A DNA stretch of 9,470 nucleotides from CAZJFH01 sp964545205 (GCA_964545205.1 CAZJFH010000111.1:1-9470); one strand, 5' to 3'; shown: positions 1 to 6,212, counted from the first letter of the stretch. Translations and numbers: made by a program. The notes: generated by a model from the sequence alone, not told the origin.

Positions 1-114
1 CACGCGGCGCGGTCGCACTTCCGTCGGGAATCGTTCGTAAGCGGAAACACGTGGACAGCCGTGGGAAGCCCGGCCATGACGGAATGGGGGCGATCGCGTC
101 TGAGTGACATCGGC

Positions 115-345
115 TCAGAACCGCCGCATCTCCAGCGCCCGGCCGGTGCGCGCGCCGTCGCCGACCAGTTCCAGCAGGCGCGGCACGTCGGTCTCGTCGA
201 GGTATTTCTGGCCGCAGCACGGGCACACCTGGGCCGGCACGCCGTCGACGACCACGGTGACGCCGTTGCGCCGCATGGTCACGCGGGTGGCGCGGCCGCG
301 GGTGCGGCCGGATCGGCAGATCGGGCAGTCGAGCGGCTCGGTCAT
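115..345 (-). CDS. YgiT-type zinc-finger protein (orphan antitoxin-like paralogue)
   Basis: A 76-residue protein with two CxxC pairs (C7/C10 and C41/C44, plus an extra C43), the zinc-binding pattern of YgiT/MqsA-type antitoxin N-terminal domains. It has no C-terminal Xre-like helix-turn-helix, so on its own it would have to act through protein contact or a partner. The spacing between the cysteine pairs (C10 to C41) equals that in the second YgiT-type protein at 1354-1581. A hand alignment of the zinc domain gives roughly 23 identities in 42 positions, so the two are paralogues. The start ATG overlaps the stop of the hydrolase upstream in an ATGA junction and no strong Shine-Dalgarno is visible, which suggests translational coupling. 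No toxin gene is adjacent. The family call is firm; a role as antitoxin is inference. Confidence 0.8.
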   Translation of the reverse strand: MTEPLDCPICRSGRTRGRATRVTMRRNGVTVVVDGVPAQVCPCCGQKYLDETDVPRLLELVGDGARTGRALEMRRF

Positions 346-1295
346 GTCGTGCGCCAGAACTTGTCGAGGGCGGTGATGGTGTGCTCGAGCTGGTCCCAGT
401 GCGGCAGGCCGCGGGTCGGGGCGACGCGGGCGAGGTGCCAGTTGTGCTGCTCGCGCATCTCGTCGAGGCCGTCGAAGCCGACATACGGGTCCTCGTCGTA
501 GATCACCAGCACCGGCTGCGGCAGACGGCGGTAGACCTCGTGGCGGATGTCGGGCGTGAACAGCGCGCCGGACAGGAAGGCCTGCGGCGCGAAGCGGGCG
601 CCGCGCTGGTGGGCGCTGTCGTAGGCGTAGGCCGCCAGCCCGTCGTCGACCGGGCCGACGAAGCTCTTGGCGAGATACCAGCGGATCGAGCCCTTCGAGG
701 CGATCAGGTCGAAGAACGCCTGCTCCAGGATGCGCCCGGGCAGCCGCGGCAGATGCGGCGGCCGGGTCGGCCCGGCGTCGAAGCCCGTCGGCGACAGGAA
801 CACCAGGCGGTGGAACAGGTCGGGGCGCCACAGCGCCGCCAGCGCCACGAACTCGCACGACAGCGACATCGCGACCACGTCGACTCCGCCCTGGGCCTCG
901 ACGCCAAGCTCGATCCAGTCGATCAGCGCCTGGGCGTACATCTGCGGCGAATAGGGCCGGTCGCCGCGCTCGGAGAAGCCGAAGCCGGGCAGGTCGAGGG
1001 CGTGCACCGGCCGCCGGCCGGCATAGCGCTCGAACAGCGGCTTGACCTCGTAGGCGCTGGCGGCGGCGTTGACGCTGTGGACCAGCAGCAGCGGCCGGCC
1101 CGGCGCGCCGTCGTCGGCGTACCAGGCGATGGTGCCGCCGACCACGCTGCGCACCCGGCGCCGCTCGCCGGCCAGCGCCGGCCCCAGCGGCCGGCGGTGA
1201 TCGACGGCCAGCGCGCTCCACGCCGCCCAGCCGGTCGCCGCCACCGCGACCGCCGCGCCTGTCCATCCCAACGCCTTCGGCAGACGTGCCGGCAT
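342..1295 (-). CDS. Membrane-anchored alpha/beta hydrolase
   Basis: A 317-residue alpha/beta-hydrolase fold protein of unknown substrate. Residues about 8-31 form one hydrophobic segment after a basic N-terminus, giving a likely signal anchor with the catalytic domain outside the cytoplasm. Fold landmarks are the LLLVHS strand-turn (oxyanion region, near H73), the DLPGFGFSERG block (101-111), a nucleophile elbow at S144, an acid candidate in YDEDP (D267 or D269) and a C-terminal GLPHW with H299 as the likely catalytic histidine. The elbow reads A-M-S-L-S instead of the usual G-x-S-x-G, so activity should not be taken for granted. The start has a GGGAGGG Shine-Dalgarno about 7 bases upstream. 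The gene lies 58 bases after the antitoxin and overlaps the next YgiT-type gene by four bases, so all are probably cotranscribed. Esterase, lipase or haloalkane-dehalogenase-like activity are all possible. Confidence 0.85.
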   Translation of the reverse strand: MPARLPKALGWTGAAVAVAATGWAAWSALAVDHRRPLGPALAGERRRVRSVVGGTIAWYADDGAPGRPLLLVHSVNAAASAYEVKPLFERYAGRRPVHALDLPGFGFSERGDRPYSPQMYAQALIDWIELGVEAQGGVDVVAMSLSCEFVALAALWRPDLFHRLVFLSPTGFDAGPTRPPHLPRLPGRILEQAFFDLIASKGSIRWYLAKSFVGPVDDGLAAYAYDSAHQRGARFAPQAFLSGALFTPDIRHEVYRRLPQPVLVIYDEDPYVGFDGLDEMREQHNWHLARVAPTRGLPHWDQLEHTITALDKFWRTT

Positions 1296-1353
1296 GCCGA
1301 GCCCTCCCGATCGGTTCGTCCTACCGGGTCAACAGGCGAGAGGCGGGGTGGGT

Positions 1354-1581
1354 TCAGGCGGCGATGTAGTCGCGGACGTCCATGTGCACGCCTTCGCGCT
1401 GAGCGGCGTCGAGCAAGGCCAGAAGCTTTGTGGCCTTGTCCGCGGCGACGTATTCCTCGCCGCAGTTGTCGCAGACCTCGGCCGGCACATGACGCACGAC
1501 CAAGGTGACGTCATCGCGCTCCAGCGTCACGGTGGCCGAGCCTGGACGCGTCGTTCCGTGGCGACAAACCGGGCAGTCCAT
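1354..1581 (-). CDS. YgiT-type zinc-finger antitoxin
   Basis: A 75-residue protein with the MDCPVC start and two CxxC pairs (C3/C6 and C37/C40) of YgiT/MqsA-type antitoxins. The conserved VPAEVC..CGEEY block around the second pair is typical of the family. There is no DNA-binding domain after about residue 50, only a short helical tail. The start ATG lies one base after the stop of the DUF4258 gene. Its Shine-Dalgarno (AGGAGA) is formed by the last arginine codons of that gene, so the two are translated together. DUF4258 proteins paired with short YgiT-type proteins are a recurring toxin-antitoxin-like arrangement, with the toxin-like gene first as here. The natural reading is that this protein binds and neutralises its partner; binding is inferred from family and neighbourhood only. 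Confidence 0.85.
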   Translation of the reverse strand: MDCPVCRHGTTRPGSATVTLERDDVTLVVRHVPAEVCDNCGEEYVAADKATKLLALLDAAQREGVHMDVRDYIAA

Positions 1582-1582
1582 G

Positions 1583-1855
1583 TCATCTCCTCCGCCGGAA
1601 ATCGGCCGTCCACAACGCCGGATCGGGCTCGTAGCAAGTGATCACGATCATCTGGTCATCTTCGCCCTCGGCGACCAGGACGTGAAGGGGCCGCGACTCG
1701 AACCAGCCGAGCAAGAGCCGCGATGGATAAGGCCGGTCGTCCGGATAGCTGGCGATCGTCTCGCCCAAATTTAGCACCGTCTCTACCTCGGCGATCCCAA
1801 TTCCGCGCTCCGCCATTCGACGAACGGCATGGATGCGGAAAAGAGGGTTTGGCAT
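1583..1855 (-). CDS. DUF4258 toxin-like protein
   Basis: A 90-residue protein matching the DUF4258 pattern: an N-terminal H-A-V-R-R-M-A-E-R-G-I helix (residues 9-19), a central beta region (L-L-L-G-W, L-H-V-L-V, M-I-V-I-T) and a C-terminal Y-E-P-D-P-A-L-W segment ending in five arginines. These proteins are generally treated as RelE/BrnT-like small toxins, probably acting on RNA or the ribosome; no catalytic residue is proven. The start ATG at 1855 has AGG about 10 bases upstream. The preceding 37-base gap after azlD is relatively AT-rich, but I find no convincing promoter pair in it. The gene and its flanks (1561-1860) are about 62 percent GC by hand count, lower than the roughly 70-78 percent of neighbouring stretches, consistent with acquisition. 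The arginine codons at the end double as the antitoxin's ribosome binding site. Confidence 0.8.
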   Translation of the reverse strand: MPNPLFRIHAVRRMAERGIGIAEVETVLNLGETIASYPDDRPYPSRLLLGWFESRPLHVLVAEGEDDQMIVITCYEPDPALWTADFRRRR

Positions 1856-1892
1856 GACGGGTTACCTGTATCGAGCGATCAGGCTAGCAAGA

Positions 1893-2210
1893 TCACGCCA
1901 AGAGCGCCAGAGTCGCCGTCCCCGCCAGCACGCCGAGCAGCACGTTGCGGCGGACAAGGAAGAACACGAGCAGCGCCGCGGCGACGCCGGCCAGGCGCTC
2001 GGGCATCGTGGTGGCGGCCAGCGGGCCGATCGGGATCAGGAGCATGCGCGCGACCAGGCCGGCGAGCAGGGCGTAGGCGACGCAGGCGACCCAGTCGAGC
2101 AGCGGCCCGGTCGCCGCCAGCCGGCCGGCGAAGATGACGCCCAGCAGCCGCGAGGCGTAGGTGACCACCGCCGCGGCGATCAGCAGCAGCCAGACTTCGG
2201 GCTCACCCAC
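1893..2210 (-). CDS. azlD: AzlD-family branched-chain amino acid export subunit
   Basis: A 105-residue, almost wholly hydrophobic protein with about four membrane segments (near residues 5-27, 37-60, 62-78 and 85-105). The early T-Y-A-S-R-L-L-G motif is characteristic of AzlD, whose members often carry T-Y-x-x-R. AzlD is the small inner-membrane partner of AzlC; together they export branched-chain amino acids or analogues such as azaleucine in characterised bacteria. The start is GTG at 2210, fixed by a GGAGG Shine-Dalgarno six bases upstream and by overlap of eight bases with azlC. The gene is complete and of usual family length (about 100-110 residues). Substrate specificity here is not visible from the sequence. 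Confidence 0.85.
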   Translation of the reverse strand: MGEPEVWLLLIAAAVVTYASRLLGVIFAGRLAATGPLLDWVACVAYALLAGLVARMLLIPIGPLAATTMPERLAGVAAALLVFFLVRRNVLLGVLAGTATLALLA

Positions 2211-2910
2211 GGCGCGCCTCCAGCCAGCGGCCGCCGAGCCAGCCGATCGTGCCCGCCACCAGCCCGGTCAGCAGCAGGCCCCAGTCGCGGCTGGCGAGGT
2301 GGAACAGCGGCCCGAGCACGGCGCCCACCGTCAGCGCGATGATCTGCTGGCGGTCGCGCAGGTCGCCCGGCATCAGGATCAGCAGGAAATAGATCGGGTT
2401 GAGGAACACCAGGCCCAGCGAGACTTCCGTCGGCACGGTGCCGGCCAGGAAGAAGCCGATCGCCGTGCCGGTCAGCGACGCGCCCCACAGCGCCAGGGCG
2501 AGGCCGAAGAAATAGGGCAGGCGCTCCTCGACCGGCATCTGCGGCGTGCGCCGCATGGCGATCACCCACGAGGTCACGGCGATCAGGTGCGCCGCCGCCC
2601 AGTATCGCCAGCGCGGCACCCCGGGCCGGCGCAGGCCGGGCAGCAGCGCCATCACCATCGGCATCAGCCGCAGGTTGGTCAGCCACACGGCGGTGGCGAT
2701 CGCCAACCAGCCGGCGCCGACCGCCCACAGTTCGACGACCGCGACCTGGCCCGGCAGCGCCCAGGCCGACAGGGTCGAGAACAGGCCCTGGACCAGCGGC
2801 AGCTCGCTCGAGCGCACCAGCGAGCCGAACCCGACATACGAGGCGCCGAGCACCAGGATCGGCGCGCCGATGCTCTCGCGGATGCCGCGTGCGAAGGGCG
2901 AGGTCTTCAC
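2203..2910 (-). CDS. azlC: AzlC-family branched-chain amino acid exporter, large subunit
   Basis: A 235-residue polytopic membrane protein. The opening F-A-R-G-I-R-E-S-I-G, followed by a hydrophobic stretch and G-F-G-S-L, matches the AzlC start, and the V-W-L-T-N-L-R-L segment (about 114-121) corresponds to the family's conserved N-x-R motif in the membrane. About seven hydrophobic stretches are visible. AzlC forms the exporter with AzlD, encoded immediately downstream with an eight-base overlap. The start is GTG at 2910. The nearest GGAG lies about 13 bases upstream, inside a 20-base palindrome, so initiation may be weak or structure-dependent. The gene follows the hydratase by 76 bases on the same strand. 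Older databases call this family an ABC permease, but no ATPase is present and it is not thought to work as one. Confidence 0.88.
   Translation of the reverse strand: MKTSPFARGIRESIGAPILVLGASYVGFGSLVRSSELPLVQGLFSTLSAWALPGQVAVVELWAVGAGWLAIATAVWLTNLRLMPMVMALLPGLRRPGVPRWRYWAAAHLIAVTSWVIAMRRTPQMPVEERLPYFFGLALALWGASLTGTAIGFFLAGTVPTEVSLGLVFLNPIYFLLILMPGDLRDRQQIIALTVGAVLGPLFHLASRDWGLLLTGLVAGTIGWLGGRWLEARRG
2217..2221 (-). promoter_or_regulatory. Ribosome binding site of azlD
   Basis: GGAGG on the minus strand, six bases before the GTG at 2210 and inside the last codons of azlC. It supports the GTG start and the eight-base overlap rather than a downstream ATG. Confidence 0.7.
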
Positions 2911-2916
2911 TTGGCG

Positions 2917-2972
2917 CGCGGGTCTCCAGACCCGCGGTTCTTGCGGCGAGGCAGTTTGCGCGTCTGACGCGC
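2917..2972. repeat. Pair of short palindromes between hydratase gene and azlC
   Basis: Two hairpin-forming palindromes sit in the 76-base gap. The first (2917-2936) has nine perfect base pairs, CGCGGGTCT against AGACCCGCG, around a two-base CC centre. The second (2958-2972) pairs GCGCGT with ACGCGC around CTG. Neither is followed by a T-run on the minus strand, so they do not look like intrinsic terminators. Short palindromes built on a GCGGGTCTCCAGACCCGC core are, from memory, common intergenic repeats in high-GC Proteobacteria, which is the likeliest identity. The first also contains the only GGAG close to the azlC start, so it may affect azlC translation. Confidence 0.6.
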
Positions 2973-2986
2973 GCTCCTCGGCGTCG

Positions 2987-3838
2987 TCATTCGGCCGCCA
3001 GCTCGGCGCGCATCGCCATCTCGCCGTCCGGCGTCACCGCCCACAGCTCGGCGCCGCCGTCGACGGGGCGGCCGTGGATGGTGAAGGGGCGGGTGTCGAA
3101 CAGCGGCCGCAGGGCGCGGAAGGCGAAGCGCGTCACCTTGGCGCCGGGATGGTGGCGCAGGAACAGGTCGACCAGCAGCGTCGCGGTCAGCGGGCCGTGG
3201 AACACCAGGCCGGGATAGCCTTCCTCCTGGCGGCAGTATTCGCGGTCGTAGTGGATGCGGTGGCCGTTGAAGGTCAGCGCCGAGAAGCGGAACAGCAGCA
3301 CCGGATCGGGCACGATCTCGCGCGACCACAGCCCGTCGGGCAGCGGCTCGGTCGAGCGCGCGGCGCCGGCCTCGCCGCCGGCCGGGGCCGGGCCGCGGTA
3401 GACGATGTCGTGCTCCTCGCGCAGGCAGCGGGTCTCGCCGGCGAAGACCTCGTGCACGACCTTGACGAAGCACAGCTCGCCCGAGCGCCCGGCCTTGTAC
3501 GCGACGTCGCCGATCGTCGAGCGCCGGCGCGCCGGCTTTCCGACCGGCAGCGGCGCGAACCACTCCAGCAGGCCGCCGGCCCACATCCGCCGCGGCAGCG
3601 GCACCGGCGGCAGGAAGCCGCCGCGTTTGGCGTGGCCGTCGGGGCCGACCGCGGACTGGCGGTAGCGCGGCAGGAAGTACAGCCAGTTGCCGAGCGGCGG
3701 CACCTCGCCGTCGCGCCACGGCGGCGCGTCGTGGTCGAGCGTCGCCGCCAGGCCGGCCAGCGGCGCCGGGGCGATCAGGTCGTCGATCTCCTCGGACCGC
3801 CCGATCCAGCCCTTCAGCGGTTCGAACCAGTCGCTCAT
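2987..3838 (-). CDS. MaoC-family acyl-CoA hydratase, mesaconyl-C4-CoA/itaconyl-CoA hydratase-like
   Basis: A 283-residue double hot-dog protein of the FAS1-like dehydratase / mesaconyl-C4-CoA hydratase (Meh, HTD2) type. The N-terminal half carries P-L-G-N-W-L-Y-F-L-P (48-57), G-G-F-L-P-P-V-P-L-P-R-R-M-W-A-G-G (73-89) and the E-E-H-D-I-V-Y-R strand (141-148). The C-terminal half carries the active-site loop F-S-A-L-T-F-N-G-H-R-I-H-Y-D (185-198), with N191, H196 and D198 replacing the D-x-N-P-x-H of classical R-hydratases, then E-G-Y-P-G-L-V-F-H-G-P-L. Members add water to branched C5 CoA esters such as mesaconyl-C4-CoA or itaconyl-CoA, giving citramalyl-CoA. The ATG overlaps the CoA-transferase stop (ATGA) and has AAGGAG eight bases upstream. 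The neighbouring genes fit a CoA-activation and hydration route; the exact substrate is inferred. Confidence 0.85.
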   Translation of the reverse strand: MSDWFEPLKGWIGRSEEIDDLIAPAPLAGLAATLDHDAPPWRDGEVPPLGNWLYFLPRYRQSAVGPDGHAKRGGFLPPVPLPRRMWAGGLLEWFAPLPVGKPARRRSTIGDVAYKAGRSGELCFVKVVHEVFAGETRCLREEHDIVYRGPAPAGGEAGAARSTEPLPDGLWSREIVPDPVLLFRFSALTFNGHRIHYDREYCRQEEGYPGLVFHGPLTATLLVDLFLRHHPGAKVTRFAFRALRPLFDTRPFTIHGRPVDGGAELWAVTPDGEMAMRAELAAE

Positions 3839-4971
3839 GCCGCGAACTCCTTGCGAATGGCTTGCGAATGCTGCCCCAAGCCCGGCACCGGCCGCAACCG
3901 CCAGTCGCCGGCGCGCAGCCGCACCGGCGGCGCGGCGGTGCTGACCGGGCCGGTGGGGGTGTCGATCTCGGCGCGGCGGAGCTGCGGATGCGCCGACAGG
4001 TCGGCAACCTCGTTGACGGCGCCGAAGGCGACCTTGGCGGCGCGCAGTTTGTCGGTGATCTCGGCGCGGCTGTGGCGGGCGAAGATCGAGGCGATCTCGC
4101 CGTCCAGCGCCGGGCGGTTGGCGACGCGCAGGTTGTTGGAGCGGAAACGTTCGTCATCGACCATGTCGGGCCGCTCCAGGACCTTCAGGCACAGGTCCTT
4201 CCACTCGCGCTCGTTCTGGATCGAGATCACCACCTGCTTGCCGTCGCGGGTCGGGAAGGCGCCGTAGGGGGCGATCGAGGGATGGTTGAGGCCGACCCGG
4301 CTCGGCGCCCTGCCGCCGTAGTCGTGGTGCAGCAAGGGCACCGTCATCCAGTCGGCCATGCTGTCGAACAGCGAGGCGGCGACGCCCGAGCCCAGGCCGG
4401 TGCGCTCGCGCTGGTACAGCGCCTGCAGCACCGCGGCGTGGGCGTACATGCCGCAGGCGATGTCGACCACCGAGACGCCGACCCGGCCCGGGCCTTCGGG
4501 GCTGCCGGTGATGGCGGCGAGGCCGGTCTCGCACTGGATCAAGAGGTCGTAGGCCTTCATGTCGCGATAGGGCCCGTCCTCGCCGTAGCCGGAGATGTCG
4601 CAGGTGATCAGCCGCGGATGCTTGGCCCGCAGCTCCTCCGCGCCGAAGCCGGCGCGCGCCGCCGCGCCCGGGGCCAGGTTCTGGATGAACACGTCGGCCT
4701 TGGCGAGCATGCGGTGCAGCAGCGCGGCGTCGTCGGGATCCTTGATGTCGGCGACCAGCGATTCCTTGCCGCGGTTGAGCCAGACGAAATAGGCGCTCTC
4801 GCCGTGCGCGACATGGTCGTAGTTGCGGGCGAAATCGCCTTCGGCGCGCTCGATCTTGATCACGCGCGCGCCGGCGTCGGCGAGCCGCGACGAGCAGAAC
4901 GGGGCGGCGACGGCCTGTTCCAGCGTGACGACGAGCAGGCCTTCGAGGGGGCGGGTCGGATCGGTCATCAT
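3835..4971 (-). CDS. CaiB/BaiF family III CoA-transferase
   Basis: A 378-residue family III CoA-transferase of normal length. Residues 8-40 (P-L-E-G-L-L-V-V-T-L-E-Q-A-V-A-A-P-F and the G-A-R-V-I-K-I-E-R strand) are the standard CaiB opening. N-R-G-K-E-S (66-71) and the I-S-G-Y-G-E-D-G-P-Y block (126-135) follow. V-S-V-V-D-I-A-C-G-M-Y-A contains D170, the position of the catalytic aspartate that forms the acyl anhydride. It would move CoA from a donor such as succinyl-CoA to a carboxylate. The start is the first of two adjacent ATGs; its A is the last base of the dehydrogenase stop, giving a one-base overlap. The open frame continues far upstream to 6078, but that part runs antisense-frame through the dehydrogenase gene and is not coding. 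Itaconate, mesaconate or a related C5 acid is the favoured substrate, by context. Confidence 0.88.
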   Translation of the reverse strand: MMTDPTRPLEGLLVVTLEQAVAAPFCSSRLADAGARVIKIERAEGDFARNYDHVAHGESAYFVWLNRGKESLVADIKDPDDAALLHRMLAKADVFIQNLAPGAAARAGFGAEELRAKHPRLITCDISGYGEDGPYRDMKAYDLLIQCETGLAAITGSPEGPGRVGVSVVDIACGMYAHAAVLQALYQRERTGLGSGVAASLFDSMADWMTVPLLHHDYGGRAPSRVGLNHPSIAPYGAFPTRDGKQVVISIQNEREWKDLCLKVLERPDMVDDERFRSNNLRVANRPALDGEIASIFARHSRAEITDKLRAAKVAFGAVNEVADLSAHPQLRRAEIDTPTGPVSTAAPPVRLRAGDWRLRPVPGLGQHSQAIRKEFAA

Positions 4972-6125
4972 CAGAACGACTTCGGCAGGTCGAGGACGTG
5001 GGTGGCGACGTGCGACAGGATCAGGTTGGTCGAGATCGGCGCGATCTGGTAGAGGCGCGTCTCGCGGAACTTGCGCTCGACGTCGTATTCCTCGGCGAAG
5101 CCGAAGCCGCCATGGGTCTGCAGGCACATGTCGGCCGCCGCCCACGAGGCCTCCGAGGCCAGCAGCTTGGCCATGTTGGCCTCGGTGCCGCACGGCTCGC
5201 CGGCATCGAACATCGCCGCCGCCTTGTGCACCATCAGGGCCGCGGCCTCGATCTGGACGTGGGCGCGGGCGATCGGGAACTGCACGCCCTGGTTCTGGCC
5301 GATCGGGCGGCCGAACACCTGGCGCTCCTTGGCGTAGCGGGCGGCGGTGTCGACGAACCAGCGGCCGTCGCCGACGCATTCGGCGGCGATCAGGATGCGC
5401 TCGGCGTTCATGCCGTCGAGGATGTAGGGAAAGCCGCGGCCCTCCTCGCCGATCAGGTTGGCGGCCGGAACCCGCAGGTTGTCGATGAAGATCTCGGTGG
5501 TGTGGTGGTTGATCATCGTGCGGATCGGCCGGATCGTCAGGCCGTTGCCGACCGCTTCGCGCAGATCGACCAGCAGCACGCTCATGCCCTGCGACGGCTT
5601 GGCGACCTTGTCGCGCGGCGTCGTGCGCACCAGCAGCAGCATCAGGTCCGAGTGCTCGGCCCGCGAGATGAACACCTTCTGGCCGTTGACGACATAGTCG
5701 TCGCCGTCGCGCACCGCGGTGGTGCGGATCCGGGTGGTGTCGGTGCCGCTGGTCGGCTCGGTGACGCCGAAGGCCTGCAGACGCAAGCTGCCGTCGGCGA
5801 TGCCCGGCAGGTAGGCCTGCTTCTGGGCATGGCTGCCGTGGCGCAGCAGCGCGCCCATCGTGTACATCTGGGCGTGCACCGGCGCGGCGTTGCCGCCCGA
5901 GGCGTGGATCTCCTCGAGGATCGCCGCCGCCGCCGTGATGCCGAGGCCGCTGCCGCCGAACTCCTCGGGAATCAGCACCGACAGGAACCCGGCCTCGGTC
6001 AGCGCCGCGACGAATTCGGCGGGATAGGCCCGCCTGGCGTCGAGGTCGCGCCAGTAGGCGCCCGGAAAGCCGGCGCACAATTTGCGCACTGCGATGCGGA
6101 TTTCTTCGAACGGTTCGTGTATCAT
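4971..6125 (-). CDS. Acyl-CoA dehydrogenase family protein (relocated catalytic base)
   Basis: A 384-residue FAD-dependent acyl-CoA dehydrogenase with all three domains. Landmarks are P-E-E-F-G-G-S-G-L-G (53-62), the F-G-V-T-E-P-T-S-G-T-D FAD/substrate loop (119-129), F-G-R-P-I-G-Q-N-Q (271-279) and the C-terminal signature C-L-Q-T-H-G-G-F-G-F-A-E-E-Y (334-347). Where medium-chain enzymes have the catalytic Glu in Y-E-G-T, this protein reads I-A-P-I-S-T (361-366), with no Glu. Instead E242 in G-M-N-A-E-R-I aligns with the catalytic Glu of isovaleryl-CoA and long-chain enzymes (L-x-x-E-R), so it is probably active with the base in that position. It is the first gene of the operon; the ATG has GAGGG four bases upstream and it diverges from lysR. 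It would oxidise an acyl-CoA made by the neighbouring CoA-transferase, or a branched relative. Confidence 0.9.
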   Translation of the reverse strand: MIHEPFEEIRIAVRKLCAGFPGAYWRDLDARRAYPAEFVAALTEAGFLSVLIPEEFGGSGLGITAAAAILEEIHASGGNAAPVHAQMYTMGALLRHGSHAQKQAYLPGIADGSLRLQAFGVTEPTSGTDTTRIRTTAVRDGDDYVVNGQKVFISRAEHSDLMLLLVRTTPRDKVAKPSQGMSVLLVDLREAVGNGLTIRPIRTMINHHTTEIFIDNLRVPAANLIGEEGRGFPYILDGMNAERILIAAECVGDGRWFVDTAARYAKERQVFGRPIGQNQGVQFPIARAHVQIEAAALMVHKAAAMFDAGEPCGTEANMAKLLASEASWAAADMCLQTHGGFGFAEEYDVERKFRETRLYQIAPISTNLILSHVATHVLDLPKSF

Positions 6126-6148
6126 GACGCCCTCGGTTGCTCGGGGTG

Positions 6149-6177
6149 ATTTAGCCCTCGACAGGACTATGCGTCAA
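6149..6177 (-). promoter_or_regulatory. Candidate promoter of the dehydrogenase operon
   Basis: On the minus strand TTGACG (6172-6177, five of six to consensus) is followed, after exactly 17 bases, by CTAAAT (6149-6154, only three of six). The start codon lies 24 bases further on. A weak -10 with a good -35 is what an activator-dependent promoter looks like, and the -35 falls inside the LysR box candidate. Seen by eye; no start-site data. Confidence 0.45.
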
Positions 6178-6186
6178 AGACATAAT
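6158..6186 (+). promoter_or_regulatory. Candidate lysR promoter
   Basis: TCGACA (6158-6163) and CATAAT (6181-6186) each match consensus at five of six positions with an ideal 17-base spacer. Transcription would start near 6193, about 20 bases before the lysR ATG. It overlaps the opposing operon promoter, so one bound regulator could control both directions. Confidence 0.5.
6169..6183. promoter_or_regulatory. LysR-type T-N11-A box candidate
   Basis: ATGCGTCAAAGACAT is an imperfect palindrome with ATG/CAT outer arms and T6170-N11-A6182, the classical LysR recognition pattern. It covers the -35 of the operon promoter and the spacer and first -10 bases of the lysR promoter. A second, weaker inverted repeat (CATT/AATG, 6190-6205) follows and could be an activation half-site. 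Confidence 0.45.
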
Positions 6187-6212
6187 CGTCATTGTTTCCA
6201 TAATGAACGGAC

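Noticed and set aside
1..114. Left edge, searched for the end of another gene, a terminator or a tRNA
   Set aside because: No convincing coding frame, no hairpin with T-run and no cloverleaf; nothing supportable.
381..1508. Plus-strand open frame of 375 codons opposite the hydrolase and antitoxin
   Set aside because: Arginine/glutamine-rich low-complexity translation in the antisense frame of recognisable genes; a high-GC shadow.
1856..1892. Promoter and operator for the toxin gene (ATCG-AG-CGAT inverted repeat at 1870-1879)
   Set aside because: The repeat has only four base pairs per arm and no -35/-10 pair with acceptable spacing could be found.
2546..4267. Plus-strand open frame of 573 codons opposite azlC, hydratase and CoA-transferase
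   Set aside because: No domain pattern, crosses three genuine genes with family motifs on the other strand; absence of stops reflects GC bias.
4972..6078. N-terminal extension of the CoA-transferase frame
   Set aside because: The CaiB domain begins at the ATG at 4971; the extension is an out-of-frame reading of the dehydrogenase gene.
4998..6149. Plus-strand open frame of 383 codons opposite the dehydrogenase
   Set aside because: Mirror of the dehydrogenase codons; would also run into the promoter gap; no motif.
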